NCBI GenBank assembly: GCA_014584575.1
Contig: JACTMP010000011.1
Coordinates: forward strand, 1 to 64,000
Length of the DNA: 64,000 nt
Origin: Chloroflexota bacterium
Lineage (GTDB): Bacteria > Chloroflexota > Anaerolineae > Promineifilales > Promineifilaceae
Direction of reading: 5' to 3'
In this document: one piece after another, positions 27,649 through 36,886 of the stretch
Numbering within the stretch: position 1 is the stretch's first letter
Layout: the number at the start of each line of letters is the position of its first letter
Notes under the pieces: model-generated
What the model was told of the DNA's origin: nothing
Seen by the model: the letters and a program-made list of their open reading frames with translations, nothing else
The model's database searches: none
Translations under genes and position numbers: made by a program

Positions 27649-28733
27649 CGAACGTTTATGCCGCGCCGCCCCCTTCCGCCGCCGAACTGGTAAAGCAGGC
27701 GCGCCAGGCGCTGCAACAAGGTAACCGCACCGAAGCGCGCCGTCTGCTGCACGAAGCCGCCCAATACTACCCACACGATTATCGCGTCTGGCTGTGGCTG
27801 GCGGGTGTGGCCCCCACGCCGCAGGCCAGCCTGGAATATGTGCAGCGCGCCGAACGGCTGAACCCGGACGAGCCGCGTGTGATTGAGGCGCGCGCCTGGG
27901 CTGAGGCGCGTCTGGCAAAATCGGCTCCGCCAGCGACAGCAGCAACTACACCGGAACGCCGCCAGCGGCGTAGCCAGCCGCTCCTGTGGGGTGTATTGAT
28001 TCTAGTCATTTTGCTGGTTTTTGTGGGTGTGGCGGCGCTGGCGATGTGGGGGATGCGGACGGTCACGGCCGTGCCCGACACCCCATCTCTGGAATTACAA
28101 AGCGCCGCCGTCCTCTCCCAGGAAATGGAATCGCTCCCGGCAGTGGCCCAGGCGGCCCCCATGCTGCCTGCCGGTTCACCCACCGAAACGCCTACGCCTT
28201 TTGTGCCCGCTAAAGCGATTGCGGCCAATATGAGCAGCCAGCCCCGCGCCACCTGGACGGTGACGCCGACGCCTACCCCCACACCCACACCGACGCCGAC
28301 CTGGGCGCCCACCTTCGTTAGCGAATCAGGTAATGCGTATCTGACACGGCCGTTTGGCGTGGCCGCCGACGAAAAATGGATAGACGTAGACCTGTCCACC
28401 CAGACTTTACGCGCTTTTGTGGGCAATGAACTGGTTTTCCAGACGCTCATCTCCTCCGGCACGGCGCAACATCCTACCGTTACCGGGCAGTTCCGCATCT
28501 GGCTCACCTATCGCAGCCAGACGATGGACGGCCGTTTACTCGGCTATGACTATTACCTGGAAAACGTGCCCTACGTCATGTACTTCTACCGGGATTACGC
28601 CTTACATGGCACGTTCTGGCACAGCAACTTTGGCACGCCGATGAGTCACGGCTGTGTCAACCTCAAAACCAGCGACGCCGAATGGCTTTTCTACTGGGCC
28701 TCCGTCGGCACCCTGGTCAACGTCCACAATTAA
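27645..28733 (+). CDS. L,D-transpeptidase (YkuD) with N-terminal TPR-like domain
   Basis: ATG at 27645 in the ATGA overlap with the amidase gene. 362 residues: alpha-helical TPR-like segment (about 10-90), one transmembrane helix (about 113-136), Thr/Pro linker, and a C-terminal YkuD domain (about 235-360) with HGTFWHSNFG and MSHGCVNL (catalytic Cys of the HxCxN motif). It makes 3-3 crosslinks or anchors proteins to peptidoglycan. With the amidase it forms a two-gene wall-remodelling operon. Confidence 0.9.
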   Translation: MTNVYAAPPPSAAELVKQARQALQQGNRTEARRLLHEAAQYYPHDYRVWLWLAGVAPTPQASLEYVQRAERLNPDEPRVIEARAWAEARLAKSAPPATAATTPERRQRRSQPLLWGVLILVILLVFVGVAALAMWGMRTVTAVPDTPSLELQSAAVLSQEMESLPAVAQAAPMLPAGSPTETPTPFVPAKAIAANMSSQPRATWTVTPTPTPTPTPTPTWAPTFVSESGNAYLTRPFGVAADEKWIDVDLSTQTLRAFVGNELVFQTLISSGTAQHPTVTGQFRIWLTYRSQTMDGRLLGYDYYLENVPYVMYFYRDYALHGTFWHSNFGTPMSHGCVNLKTSDAEWLFYWASVGTLVNVHN

Positions 28734-28754
28734 TTACGCCCAGAAACCTGGGAA

Positions 28755-28820
28755 ATTGTCTCAATCTCCCAATCACTGAATTCCCCAATCACGAATCTCC
28801 CAATCTCCCAATCTCCCTTA
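28755..28820. repeat. CAATCTCC repeats at gene end
   Basis: TCTCAATCTCCCAATCACTG and CAATCTCCCAATCTCCC units. They enter the minus-strand HAD gene and provide its last residues (EIGRLGDS) and stop. Confidence 0.8.
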
Positions 28821-29391
28821 CCAGATCAATGCCAGGCTTAAAATGAATAGTATGCAGCCCCACCACCTGCGCCCCGGCAATGTTGTGGGCAAAGTCATCA
28901 ATGAACACCGCCTCCTCCGGGCGGCAGCCGAGCCGTTCCAGGGCGATGTGGTACAGGCGAGGGTCGGGTTTCATGATCCCTTCCTCGGCGGAGATAACGA
29001 TGACGTCGAAGGCGTCGGCAATGGCGAACTCGTTGGTCAATACGTCACGCAGGTCATCGAAGGCATTGCTGATGAGGGCAGTTTGGTAAGACGGCCGTAA
29101 GCCCCGAATCCGCGCCACCAATTCCTTATCCAACACGTCCCCCGCCCAAAAGTCGGCCTGAAATTGGGCCAGTTCGGCCGCCGACAGGCCACACTGCTGC
29201 CCCACCCACTGCCATAGCTCTTCATACGTGATACGGCCGTGCTGCGCCAGCCGCCCCATTTCGCTGTTAAACACCAACTGTTCCGCGCCGTGTTCTGGCA
29301 GACCCAACCGCTGCTCCCAGCGCTGCCGGCCCGCCCAATCGTGTGTGCGCAATATCACCCCACCAAAGTCGAAAATGATTGCTTTTATCAT
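28789..29391 (-). CDS. HAD-family hydrolase
   Basis: Start at 29391 (MIKAIIFDFGGV); the longer in-frame start at 29442 is repeat sequence. 200 residues. HAD motif I FDFGGVIL (nucleophile in the first D), helical cap (about 18-85), motif II ALISNA, motif III/IV near KPDPRLY and FIDDFAHNI. Phosphatase of the YihX/epoxide-hydrolase-like N-terminal group, as judged by FDFGGV. Substrate unknown. The C-terminal eight residues are repeat-encoded. Confidence 0.82.
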   Translation of the reverse strand: MIKAIIFDFGGVILRTHDWAGRQRWEQRLGLPEHGAEQLVFNSEMGRLAQHGRITYEELWQWVGQQCGLSAAELAQFQADFWAGDVLDKELVARIRGLRPSYQTALISNAFDDLRDVLTNEFAIADAFDVIVISAEEGIMKPDPRLYHIALERLGCRPEEAVFIDDFAHNIAGAQVVGLHTIHFKPGIDLVREIGRLGDS

Positions 29392-29395
29392 ATCG

Positions 29396-29490
29396 TTAAT
29401 CCGTAATCCCTGAGTCGTAATCCGAAGTCCGAAGTCGGACATCGGACTTCCGACCTCGGACTTCGGGCTTCTGACTTCCGGTTTCCGCCA
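29396..29490. repeat. GTAATCC and GGACTTC repeats
   Basis: AATCCGTAATCCCTGAGTCG and GAAGTCCGAAGTCGGACATCG / GACTTCGGGCTTCTGACTTCC units between the HAD gene and the FAD oxidase gene; partly inverted. Confidence 0.75.
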
Positions 29491-29587
29491 ATGATATACG
29501 TGAACAACGGCCGTAACCAGGATAAAATTCTCCCATGCAATCCTATCACCCCATCACCCCTTCACCCGCTCACCCCACGGAGGCACT

Positions 29588-30763
29588 ATGACTTATGACG
29601 TAATCATCATCGGCGCGGGCATTTTTGGCATGACAACGGCCGTGAGCCTGCAACAACGCGGCTGGCGCACGGCCGTGCTCGACCCCGGCCCCCTGCCCCA
29701 TCCCCTGGCTGCTTCCACCGACATCAGCAAAGTGGTGCGCATGGAATATGGCGCAGACGAACAGTATATGGAAATGGTGGAGCAATCGCTGGTCGGCTGG
29801 CGGCAGTGGAACGAATCGCTCGGCCCGTTGTTCCACGAAATTGGCGTGACCATGTTCACCCAAGAGCCGATGGCTCCAGGAGGTTTTGAATATGAAAGCT
29901 ACCAGATGCTCCTGAAACGGGGCCATCAGCCGGAACGGTTAAACGCCGACGACATCAGCCGCCGTTTTCCGGCCTGGAAACCGGGCACGTTTGTGGATGG
30001 CTTCTATCATGCCCAGGGCGGCTATGCGGAGAGCGGCCGTGTGGTGAGCGCGCTGATGGCCGAAGCGCAAAATTTGGGGGCGGATGTGCTGACCGGGCAG
30101 ACAGTGAACGAGATTGTGCAAGAGGGGGGCAGGGTCACGGCCGTGCGCACCCAGGAAGGCCACACCTTTGCCGCTGATCATGTGGTTGTCGCCGCCGGTA
30201 CCTGGACCCACCTGCTGCTGCCAGAACTGGCCCCGGCGATGAAATCCACAGGCCACCCCGTTTTCCACCTGAAACCGACCCAACCCGAACTCTTTACGCC
30301 ACCCAATTTCGTCGTGTTTACCGGTGACATCGCCCGCACCGGCTGGTACGGTTTTCCGCTCCACCCCGGCGAAGGCGTGGTCAAAATTGCCAATCATGGC
30401 ATTGGCGTGCGCCTGCACCCCCGCGATGACGAGCGGGTGGTCACGGCCCAAGACGAGCAAAATTTCCGCGCTTTCCTGGCCGCCACCTTCCCCGCCCTGG
30501 CCGATGCGCCCATCGTCTACACCCGCCGCTGCCTCTACTGCGACACCCTGGACGAACATTTCTGGATTGACCGCCACCCGGCCATAAAAGGGCTGACGGT
30601 AGCTGCGGGCGGCAGCGGGCATGGCTTCAAATTCGCCCCCATCCTGGGCGACCTGATCGCTGACGCCGCCGAAGGCAAAACAAACGCCTGGCTGCCCAAA
30701 TTCCGCTGGCGCGCTTTGGCCGCGCAGACGGCGGGCGAGGAGGCTTCAAGACATCATGGCTGA
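29588..30763 (+). CDS. FAD-dependent oxidoreductase (DAO family, sarcosine-oxidase-like)
   Basis: A 391-residue flavoprotein with ACGGAGG 6 bp before the start. Rossmann motif IIIGAGIFGMTTAVSLQQRG (residues 6-25) and an FAD-binding C-terminal segment with DRHPAIKGLTVAAGGSGHGFKFAPI, as in monomeric sarcosine oxidase and SolA. It would oxidise an N-methyl or imino substrate to release hydrogen peroxide. The last eight bases overlap the start of the YwiC-like gene. Confidence 0.85.
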   Translation: MTYDVIIIGAGIFGMTTAVSLQQRGWRTAVLDPGPLPHPLAASTDISKVVRMEYGADEQYMEMVEQSLVGWRQWNESLGPLFHEIGVTMFTQEPMAPGGFEYESYQMLLKRGHQPERLNADDISRRFPAWKPGTFVDGFYHAQGGYAESGRVVSALMAEAQNLGADVLTGQTVNEIVQEGGRVTAVRTQEGHTFAADHVVVAAGTWTHLLLPELAPAMKSTGHPVFHLKPTQPELFTPPNFVVFTGDIARTGWYGFPLHPGEGVVKIANHGIGVRLHPRDDERVVTAQDEQNFRAFLAATFPALADAPIVYTRRCLYCDTLDEHFWIDRHPAIKGLTVAAGGSGHGFKFAPILGDLIADAAEGKTNAWLPKFRWRALAAQTAGEEASRHHG

Positions 30764-31583
30764 TGAGGTGAACAGGCAAGCAGGTGAGGGGGTGAAGAAA
30801 GGTTTTCGGAAGCGGTTGTTGCTGCCGGCCGAACATGGATCGTGGTCGTGGTTGCTGGTGCCCTATCTGGTGGGCACGGCCGTAGCCCAGACCTTCAATC
30901 TGGCTGCATTGCTTGTGCTCATTGGCAGTCTGGCGCTCTTTCTGCTGCGCCAACCGGCCACCATCTGGCTGCGCATTCGCCAGGGGCGTGGCCGCCAGAG
31001 TGATGGGACGATTGTGCAACGGCTGGTGTTAGGGTTGGGTGGTGTGGCGCTGCTCTGTTTGCTGGGGCTGCTGGCGCTGGGTGTAACCGCTATTTTCTGG
31101 CTGGCGCTGCCGGTCGCCGGGCTGCTGGCGGTGTATGTGGCCGCCGCTCTGGGGCGCCAGAGCAGCGTGCGGGTGTTGTGGATGGAGTTGGCCGGGGCGG
31201 CCGGGCTGGCGCTCACCGCACCTGCCGCTATGATCGCCGCTAGCGGGCAGATGACGGCCGTCGCCTGGTGGCTCTGGCTGCTGCTGGCGCTGCTGAATGT
31301 GTTGGGGGTGTTGTACGTGCGGCTGCGATTGGCGGATAGTCACGGCCGTGAGACCGACCGACGTCCCATGTTAGGGGCACATCTGGTAAGCGTGGGGGTG
31401 ATCACGGCCGTAGTGTTCACCGGCCACATTCCCACTTTGACCATTCTCCCTTTTGCCGCCCTGGCCGGGCGCGCCCTCTGGGCCTATCCCCGACCGCGCC
31501 CCATCCCCCACATCAAAAAATTCGGCTTCACCGAAGTCGGCGTCGAACTCGCCTGCGGCCTGCTCCTCATCCTGGCGTATTAA
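30756..31583 (+). CDS. YwiC-like membrane protein
   Basis: 275 residues, about eight hydrophobic helices. The conserved N-terminal motif LLLPAEHGSWSWLLVPYL (about 22-39) identifies the YwiC-like family, of unknown function. ATG at 30756 overlaps the upstream stop by 8 bp; the first 20 residues (NRQAGEGVKKG) come from a GGTGAACAGGCAAGCAGG-like repeat. Contains five or more octamers. Confidence 0.8.
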   Translation: MADEVNRQAGEGVKKGFRKRLLLPAEHGSWSWLLVPYLVGTAVAQTFNLAALLVLIGSLALFLLRQPATIWLRIRQGRGRQSDGTIVQRLVLGLGGVALLCLLGLLALGVTAIFWLALPVAGLLAVYVAAALGRQSSVRVLWMELAGAAGLALTAPAAMIAASGQMTAVAWWLWLLLALLNVLGVLYVRLRLADSHGRETDRRPMLGAHLVSVGVITAVVFTGHIPTLTILPFAALAGRALWAYPRPRPIPHIKKFGFTEVGVELACGLLLILAY

Positions 31584-31764
31584 ACGACAGCCATCGGCGC
31601 AGAGCAGTGGTAAAGCATGTCTGCATGGTAAGATATGCGCCTTTTTTGCACCATTTTGGTAGTCGCTTACCTTTTACTGCCTCGCCTATACTAAAATCCA
31701 GCTTATCCATACCAGGAGGCTTTGCCAAAGCCCCTGTTTATGAACATCTAAGGAGGAAAATGTG
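31584..31764. other. Intergenic region upstream of DUF4203 gene
   Basis: Contains a -10-like TATACT (31687-31692) with no good -35 and AAGGAGGA before the next start. Octamer- and repeat-free. Confidence 0.4.
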
Positions 31765-32403
31765 ATGTCATTTGAATTGTTTTGTGCAACCTTAATCGCT
31801 TTATTGTTTGGCACAGTGGTTTGTTTTGGCGGCTACCGGTTGTTTCTGATCTTGCTGCCCATCTGGGGCTTTTTCTTCGGCTTTGCCCTGGGCGCACAAA
31901 GTGTCCAGCTTTTGTTTGGTGAGGCGTTTCTGGCAACTGTGACCGGTTGGGTGGTTGGTTTTATCGTGGCGTTACTCTTTGCCGTGTTGTCCTATCTGTT
32001 TTACGTAGTTGCAGTCGCGGTAATCGCCGGCTCGTTGGGGTATGGTTTGGGCGTGGCTATCATGGGCATTTTCAGCGCGGACCTGACCCTGCTCACCTGG
32101 ATCGTGGGCATTGTGCTGGCGATTGTGGTCATTGGCATCACCTTCTATTTTAACCTGGCGAAGTATGTGATCATTATCGCTACGGCCGTGGGCGGCGCTG
32201 CGGCTACCATTGGCACATTGGTGGTAGGTGTGGAACATGTACAGCTACTCACCCTGGCCGAAAATCCGGTGCAGGTTATGCTCAATGGCTCGTTTATCTG
32301 GACGCTGCTGTTCCTGTTGATGGCGGCGGCCGGTATTGCCGGGCAGATCATGGCAAACCGAAATTATGAAATTGCCGCTTACAACCGGTATGCGGAGATG
32401 TAA
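31765..32403 (+). CDS. DUF4203-like polytopic membrane protein
   Basis: ATG at 31765 is 8 bp after AGGAGG (GTG at 31762 also possible). 212 residues with about seven helices and many glycines. The N-terminal order of LFGTVVCFGGYRLFLILLPIWGFFFGF resembles DUF4203 proteins (TM7SF3/TMEM198-like). It opens a cluster with LURP-one, DUF6325 and BI-1 genes, all short membrane or lipid-associated proteins on one strand. Function unknown; a membrane-stress role is only inference from neighbours. Confidence 0.6.
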   Translation: MSFELFCATLIALLFGTVVCFGGYRLFLILLPIWGFFFGFALGAQSVQLLFGEAFLATVTGWVVGFIVALLFAVLSYLFYVVAVAVIAGSLGYGLGVAIMGIFSADLTLLTWIVGIVLAIVVIGITFYFNLAKYVIIIATAVGGAAATIGTLVVGVEHVQLLTLAENPVQVMLNGSFIWTLLFLLMAAAGIAGQIMANRNYEIAAYNRYAEM

Positions 32404-32404
32404 T

Positions 32405-32466
32405 TATGGTGAGATTGGAGATTGTGAGATTGACCGATCTCCAATTTCCAATCTCACAATCTTTAT
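32405..32466. repeat. GAGATTG inverted pair
   Basis: TGAGATTGGAGATTGTGAGATT followed by GATCTCCAATTTCCAATCTCAC, occupying almost the whole gap between the DUF4203 and LURP-one genes. Confidence 0.85.
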
Positions 32467-32486
32467 TAACACGGAGGTAAAAGATC

Positions 32487-33044
32487 ATGTTAAGAAGACG
32501 AGCAGGCGACGCTCCTGGGCCAGGCCCAGGGCCATTACGGGGTGGTGAACGTGGCGGTAGCCGCTACCAGATGCGGCAGCGCATGTTTGCCATTGGTGAT
32601 GATTTTTTCATTGAGGATGACAACGGCCGTCGCGCTTTCAAGGTAGATGGTAAAGCATTACGGGTGCGCTCGACACTCTTATTTGAAGATGCCAACGGCC
32701 GTGAACTGTACAAAATTCAGGAGAAAATGGTGCGGGTACGGGATACGATGGACATTGAGGACGCCAGCGGCCGTGTGGTGGCCAAAGTCCACAATGCCCT
32801 GGTGACGCCGCTGCGGGATCGCTGGCAAATTGACATTCCCGGTGGCAATGATTTGTCCACGCAGGGCAACATCGTCAACCATGAATACAAAATCGAGAGC
32901 GGGCGGCAGACTGTGGCCACTGTCTCTAAAGCCTGGTTCCGTGTGCGCGACACCTACGGTGTGGAAATAGCCCCAGGCCAGGACGATGCTTTGATTCTGG
33001 CAATCACGGTTTGTATTGATATGATGGCGCATGGGGGGCGGTGA
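32487..33044 (+). CDS. LURP-one-related (LOR, YxjI-like) family protein
   Basis: 185 residues with ACGGAGGT upstream. A Gly/Arg/Pro-rich N-terminus (about 1-25) precedes a tubby-like beta barrel (about 28-180) with alternating short strands: FFIEDDNGRRAFKVDGKAL, LLFEDANGRELYKI, MDIEDASGRVVAKV. This is the LOR/DUF567 fold related to scramblase and tubby. Role probably membrane-lipid or phosphoinositide-like binding; bacterial function unknown. The stop TGA is followed at once by a GGTGATCGG repeat. Confidence 0.82.
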   Translation: MLRRRAGDAPGPGPGPLRGGERGGSRYQMRQRMFAIGDDFFIEDDNGRRAFKVDGKALRVRSTLLFEDANGRELYKIQEKMVRVRDTMDIEDASGRVVAKVHNALVTPLRDRWQIDIPGGNDLSTQGNIVNHEYKIESGRQTVATVSKAWFRVRDTYGVEIAPGQDDALILAITVCIDMMAHGGR

Positions 33045-33090
33045 TTCGGTGATCGGTAATCGGTGATTGCACATCGGTCTTTGGACTACC
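33042..33090. repeat. GGTAATCGGTGAT repeats
   Basis: GATTCGGTGATCGGTAATCGG units after the LURP-one gene; the gene's TGA stop is in the first unit. Confidence 0.75.
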
Positions 33091-33108
33091 AACACAGGAG
33101 AAATAACA

Positions 33109-33993
33109 ATGAGTGGGCCTATTCAAATGCTTATGATTAAGTTTGACACAACGGAAAAATTCACCGGCGAAGCCCTCAAAGAACTGAATATACTGCGTGG
33201 CAAAGGGTTGATCCGGCTGATTGATTTGTTGGTCATCGTGAAAAAACCAGATGGGCAGATTCAGCGGATGGAAATGACCGACCTGACAGACGCCCAGATG
33301 CACCAGTTTGGCTCGGTGGTGGGCAAGTTGATGGGATTGGATGGCGGCACGGCCGTGTCTGAATCCCCTCTTGTCGCCGCCGGTATGCAATTTGGCCTCA
33401 GCGCCGAAGATTTTGCCAAACTGCCTGACCTGTTGGAACCAAACACAGCCGCCGGGCTGATGTTGTTTGAACACACCTGGGCTGCCGGTTTCCAGGCAGC
33501 GATAGCCCGCGCCGGTGGGCACATGACCGCCCAGGGTTTCCTGACGCCGCAACTGCTGATGAAAGTGGGCAAGGAAATTCAGGCCATTGAAGAAGCGGAA
33601 ATGGCCATCGAACTGGCGGAAGCCATTAAAGGCGCAGCCATGTTGGATGCCTTGATCACGCTGGCCGAAGTGGAAGCTGTGGAAGAAGCAGCGTTGGAAG
33701 AAGCAGCCGCTGTTGTTGCCATTTCCCAGGCGGTGCAGGAAGCAGCCATAGAAGACGCCATGGAAACGGCCGTGAAAGCTGAAATGGTCAAAGCGGCCAT
33801 CGCTGCCGATGTGGTGCGTACCCTGGTTATCGCCGGTATGATTCAAGATGCGGCCGTAACCGAAGCGTTGGATGTACTCGCCGCCGCCAACCTGATTGAA
33901 GCCGCCGCCATTGCCGAAGCCAATCAGGCTGTCGCCGAGATGGAAGCTGAAGTAGCAGAAGCAAAAGCAGCCCTGGCTGCGGCCAATCCGTAA
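33109..33993 (+). CDS. DUF6325/DUF1269-like protein with Ala-rich helical tail
   Basis: ATG at 33109 with AGGAG 8 bp before (the in-frame start at 33067 is repeat). 294 residues. Residues 1-110 match the DUF1269/DUF6325 style: IQMLMIKFDTTEKFTGEALK then GLIRLIDLLVIVKKPDG. Residues 155-290 are Ala/Glu-rich, with recurrent EAAxxEAA and AIxxAAMxDALI patterns, predicted helical and possibly coiled. Soluble. Function unknown; the DUF1269 fold often appears near membrane stress genes. Followed by a strong terminator. Confidence 0.7.
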   Translation: MSGPIQMLMIKFDTTEKFTGEALKELNILRGKGLIRLIDLLVIVKKPDGQIQRMEMTDLTDAQMHQFGSVVGKLMGLDGGTAVSESPLVAAGMQFGLSAEDFAKLPDLLEPNTAAGLMLFEHTWAAGFQAAIARAGGHMTAQGFLTPQLLMKVGKEIQAIEEAEMAIELAEAIKGAAMLDALITLAEVEAVEEAALEEAAAVVAISQAVQEAAIEDAMETAVKAEMVKAAIAADVVRTLVIAGMIQDAAVTEALDVLAAANLIEAAAIAEANQAVAEMEAEVAEAKAALAAANP

Positions 33994-34019
33994 GCCTCGT
34001 ACTGGTAAAAATTAGGCAG

Positions 34020-34057
34020 AGCCGAAATTCGATGTTATATTGAGTTTCGGCTTTTTT
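34020..34057 (+). terminator. Intrinsic terminator after DUF6325-like gene
   Basis: AGCCGAAA (34020-34027) and TTTCGGCT (34045-34052) form the stem, with a T-run to 34057. Confidence 0.9.
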
Positions 34058-34112
34058 GTTGGGTTACGGCCGTTTACCCATAACAACCAACTCAAATTAG
34101 AGGAGAAAAATC

Positions 34113-34802
34113 ATGGCAAGAGCTGTTCAAACAAGCACCGTCAGCGACACCCGCGTCGCCCGTTTCATGGCCCAGGTCTATCTAATGATGGCCGCCGGGC
34201 TGGTCATCACCGCCCTCGTTTCCACCTGGGTCAGCACCAATCTGGAACTGCTGTGGCGCATCAGCACCAATCCCTGGATTGGCTGGGGGCTGTTTCTAGT
34301 GCAGATTTTTATCGTGGTTGCCCTCAGCGCCGCCGTCATGCGCCTGAATCCGGGTGTGGCTGCCCTGCTCTTTTTTATCTATGCGGCTCTCACCGGCTTC
34401 ACCATTTCCACTATCTTCCTGATCTACAGCCAGCAGCAGATCGCCTCCGTTTTCTGGATTACGGCCGGGACATTCCTGGTGACCAGTATCGTCGGTTTTG
34501 TCATCAAACTTGACCTGGCGAAATCGGGCGGCATTTTATTCATGCTGCTATGCGGCTGGTCGTTAGCCTGGGTTTTTAGCCTGATTTTCTGGCCTGATTC
34601 TAACTTCAACTGGACACTCAATTTCCTGGGAATTGCCCTGTTTGTGGGGTTGACGGCCTGGGACACGGCCGCGCTCAAAGCCATGGCGCAGCAGCTAGAC
34701 GATCACCCGGCGCGGGGCGGCTTGATGGTCTTAGGCGCGCTAAAACTGTATCTGGATTTCATCAACCTCTTCCTGCTCATACTGCGTGCTTCTAATCGCT
34801 AA
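34113..34802 (+). CDS. Bax inhibitor-1 (YccA/YbhL) family membrane protein
   Basis: 229 residues with AGAGGAG upstream. Seven helices with the BI-1 pattern: ARFMAQVYLMMAAGLVIT, AVMRLNPGVAALLFFIYAALTGFT, and a C-terminal ALKLYLDFINLFLLILR. Members form pH-sensitive calcium leak channels and protect against stress. A terminator at 34897-34924 separates it from typA. Confidence 0.92.
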   Translation: MARAVQTSTVSDTRVARFMAQVYLMMAAGLVITALVSTWVSTNLELLWRISTNPWIGWGLFLVQIFIVVALSAAVMRLNPGVAALLFFIYAALTGFTISTIFLIYSQQQIASVFWITAGTFLVTSIVGFVIKLDLAKSGGILFMLLCGWSLAWVFSLIFWPDSNFNWTLNFLGIALFVGLTAWDTAALKAMAQQLDDHPARGGLMVLGALKLYLDFINLFLLILRASNR

Positions 34803-34896
34803 GACTTAACGGATTCTCTATAAGACGGCCGTCACATTGCCAACCCGCTCCGTCTCCGGTAGAATCCCCTCAGACTATTTAACTTACACAACCACT

Positions 34897-34924
34897 ACCC
34901 GGCCCATCCAGGCCGGGTATTTTT
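34897..34924 (+). terminator. Intrinsic terminator after BI-1 gene
   Basis: ACCCGGCC (34897-34904), loop CATCCA, GGCCGGGT (34911-34918), then ATTTTTA. Lies within the long gap before typA. Confidence 0.85.
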
Positions 34925-34934
34925 ATGGAAGGGC

Positions 34935-34966
34935 AGTTTACCGATTACCGATAACTGATTACCAAT
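34935..34966. repeat. CCGATTACC repeat before typA
   Basis: TTACCGATTACCGATAACTG and ATTACC units immediately upstream of the typA start, leaving only four bases before the ATG. Confidence 0.8.
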
Positions 34967-34968
34967 TT

Positions 34969-36810
34969 ATGACTCAACAACTCAGAAACGACATTCGCAA
35001 CATCGCCATCATCGCCCACGTGGACCATGGCAAAACCACCCTGGTAGATGGCATGTTGAAACAAACCAACGTCTTCCGCCAAAACCAGACCGTCAGCGAG
35101 CGCGTGCTGGACTCCAACGACCTGGAGCGCGAGCGTGGCATCACCATCCTGGCCAAAAACACCAGCATCGTCTACGAAGGCATCACCATCAACCTGGTAG
35201 ACACGCCGGGACATGCTGACTTCGGCGGCGAGGTGGAACGCATCGTCAACATGGTAGATGGCGTGCTGCTGCTGGTAGACGCTGTGGAAGGCCCCATGCC
35301 CCAGACCCGCTTCGTGCTGCGCCAGGCGTTGCAGGCAGGGTGTAAGGTGATTGTGGTGGTCAACAAAATTGACCGCCCCGCCGCCCGCCCCGACTACGCC
35401 GTCAACGCCACCTTCGATCTCTTCGTTGACCTGGGCGCGTCCGAAGAACAGGCCGACTTCCAGGTCATCTACACACGGGCGCTGGAAGGGCGAGCCGGGT
35501 TGGCTCCAGAGGGATTGGCAGGGGATTTACGGCCGTTGTTCGACACCATCATCAACTATCTGCCGCCGCCCCTGGTAGACCCCGACGGGCCAACCCAACT
35601 GCTCGTCACCACCCTCGAACACAGCAGCTACGTCGGCAAAATCGCCGTTGGCCGCCTCACCAGCGGTACGTTGCGTGAAGGGCAGCCTATCATGCACATT
35701 ACCGCCGAAGGCGAAATGAAGCCCGGCAAAGTCACCAAGCTCTACACCTACCGCGACCTGAAACGGCAGGAGCAAAAAGAAGTGCAGGCGGGCGACATCG
35801 CCGCCATCGCCGGTATTCCCGACGTAGGCATTGGCGATACGATTGCCGATATGGATGACCCGCGGCCGTTGCCGCCCATCAAAGTCGAAGAACCCACCGT
35901 ACGCATGACCTTCAGCCTGAACGACAGCCCCTTTGCCGGGCGCGAAGGCAAATTTGTCACCGGCCGCCAGATTCGGGAGCGGCTGCAAAGCGAATTGGAG
36001 AAAAACGTGGCCCTGCGTGTGCAAGAAACCGACAAAGCGGGCGAGTTTGTGGTCTCCGGGCGGGGTGAACTGCACCTGGCGATCCTCATCGAGACGATGC
36101 GCCGCGAAGGGTACGAATTTGCCGTCAGCAGCCCGGAGGTCATCTTCCATGATACGGATGACGGCCGTGCCGAACCCATCGAACACGTTTTCCTGGAAGT
36201 GCATCAAGATTACTGGGGGTCAGTGGCCGAAATGTTGGGGCGGCGGCGCGGCCGTGCGCTGACAATGGAATATGGCGACGATGGCACCGTCTACGCCGAA
36301 TACCTGGTGCCCACCCGCGGCCTGTTAGGGCTGCGCCAACCCTTCCTCACCGCCACCCGCGGCACCGGCATCTATAACACCCTCTTCCACGCCTACGAAC
36401 CGTACCAGGGCGAGATCGAACACAACGAACTGGCCTCAATGGTCTCATTGGAAACGGGCAAAGTCAGCGCCTACGCCTTGCAGCACCTCACCTCGCGCGG
36501 CGTCTTCTTCGTAGACCCCACCGAGGAAGTGTATGCCGGGCAGGTGGTGGGTGAACATATCCGCGACGATGAACTGGTCGTCAACGTCTGCCGCACCAAA
36601 AACCTGACCGGCCATCGCGCCGTGCCCAAAGCCATTGTGGACGCGCTGCCCGCCGCCACCAAATTTTCGTTGGACGAAGCGATTGAATATCTACACGAGG
36701 ACGAACTGCTGGAAGTGACCCCCGCCTCCCTGCGCATCCGCAAAAAAGAACTGCGCCACGCCGAACGGCAGAAAGAGACAAAACGGGCCAAGTATACGGC
36801 CGTAGCATGA
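34969..36810 (+). CDS. typA: Ribosome-associated GTPase TypA/BipA
   Basis: ATG at 34969 ([11 protein letters not shown]); the in-frame start at 34837 crosses a terminator and repeat. 613 residues, usual length. GTPase domain: G1 AHVDHGKTT (about 15-22), G2 RERGITI, G3 DTPGHADF, G4 NKID. Then domain II beta barrel, domains III and V, and the TypA C-terminal domain (about 480-605). It binds ribosomes and assists 50S assembly at low temperature. No ribosome site is visible in the repeat-rich leader. Confidence 0.95.
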   Translation: MTQQLRNDIRNIAIIAHVDHGKTTLVDGMLKQTNVFRQNQTVSERVLDSNDLERERGITILAKNTSIVYEGITINLVDTPGHADFGGEVERIVNMVDGVLLLVDAVEGPMPQTRFVLRQALQAGCKVIVVVNKIDRPAARPDYAVNATFDLFVDLGASEEQADFQVIYTRALEGRAGLAPEGLAGDLRPLFDTIINYLPPPLVDPDGPTQLLVTTLEHSSYVGKIAVGRLTSGTLREGQPIMHITAEGEMKPGKVTKLYTYRDLKRQEQKEVQAGDIAAIAGIPDVGIGDTIADMDDPRPLPPIKVEEPTVRMTFSLNDSPFAGREGKFVTGRQIRERLQSELEKNVALRVQETDKAGEFVVSGRGELHLAILIETMRREGYEFAVSSPEVIFHDTDDGRAEPIEHVFLEVHQDYWGSVAEMLGRRRGRALTMEYGDDGTVYAEYLVPTRGLLGLRQPFLTATRGTGIYNTLFHAYEPYQGEIEHNELASMVSLETGKVSAYALQHLTSRGVFFVDPTEEVYAGQVVGEHIRDDELVVNVCRTKNLTGHRAVPKAIVDALPAATKFSLDEAIEYLHEDELLEVTPASLRIRKKELRHAERQKETKRAKYTAVA

Positions 36811-36813
36811 TTT

Positions 36814-36886
36814 GGGTTGCAAGTGGCAAGTTGCAGGTGGCAGGTTACTTGCCACTTGCAACCTGCGACTTGCAACCTGCCTCACT
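36814..36886. repeat. GCAAGTTGCAGGTGGCA inverted repeat between convergent genes
   Basis: TTGCAAGTGGCAAGTTGCAG and the inverse GCCACTTGCAACCTGCGAC units. Same family at 45716-45780 and 57753-57796. Such a hairpin between convergent genes may act on both mRNAs. Confidence 0.85.
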
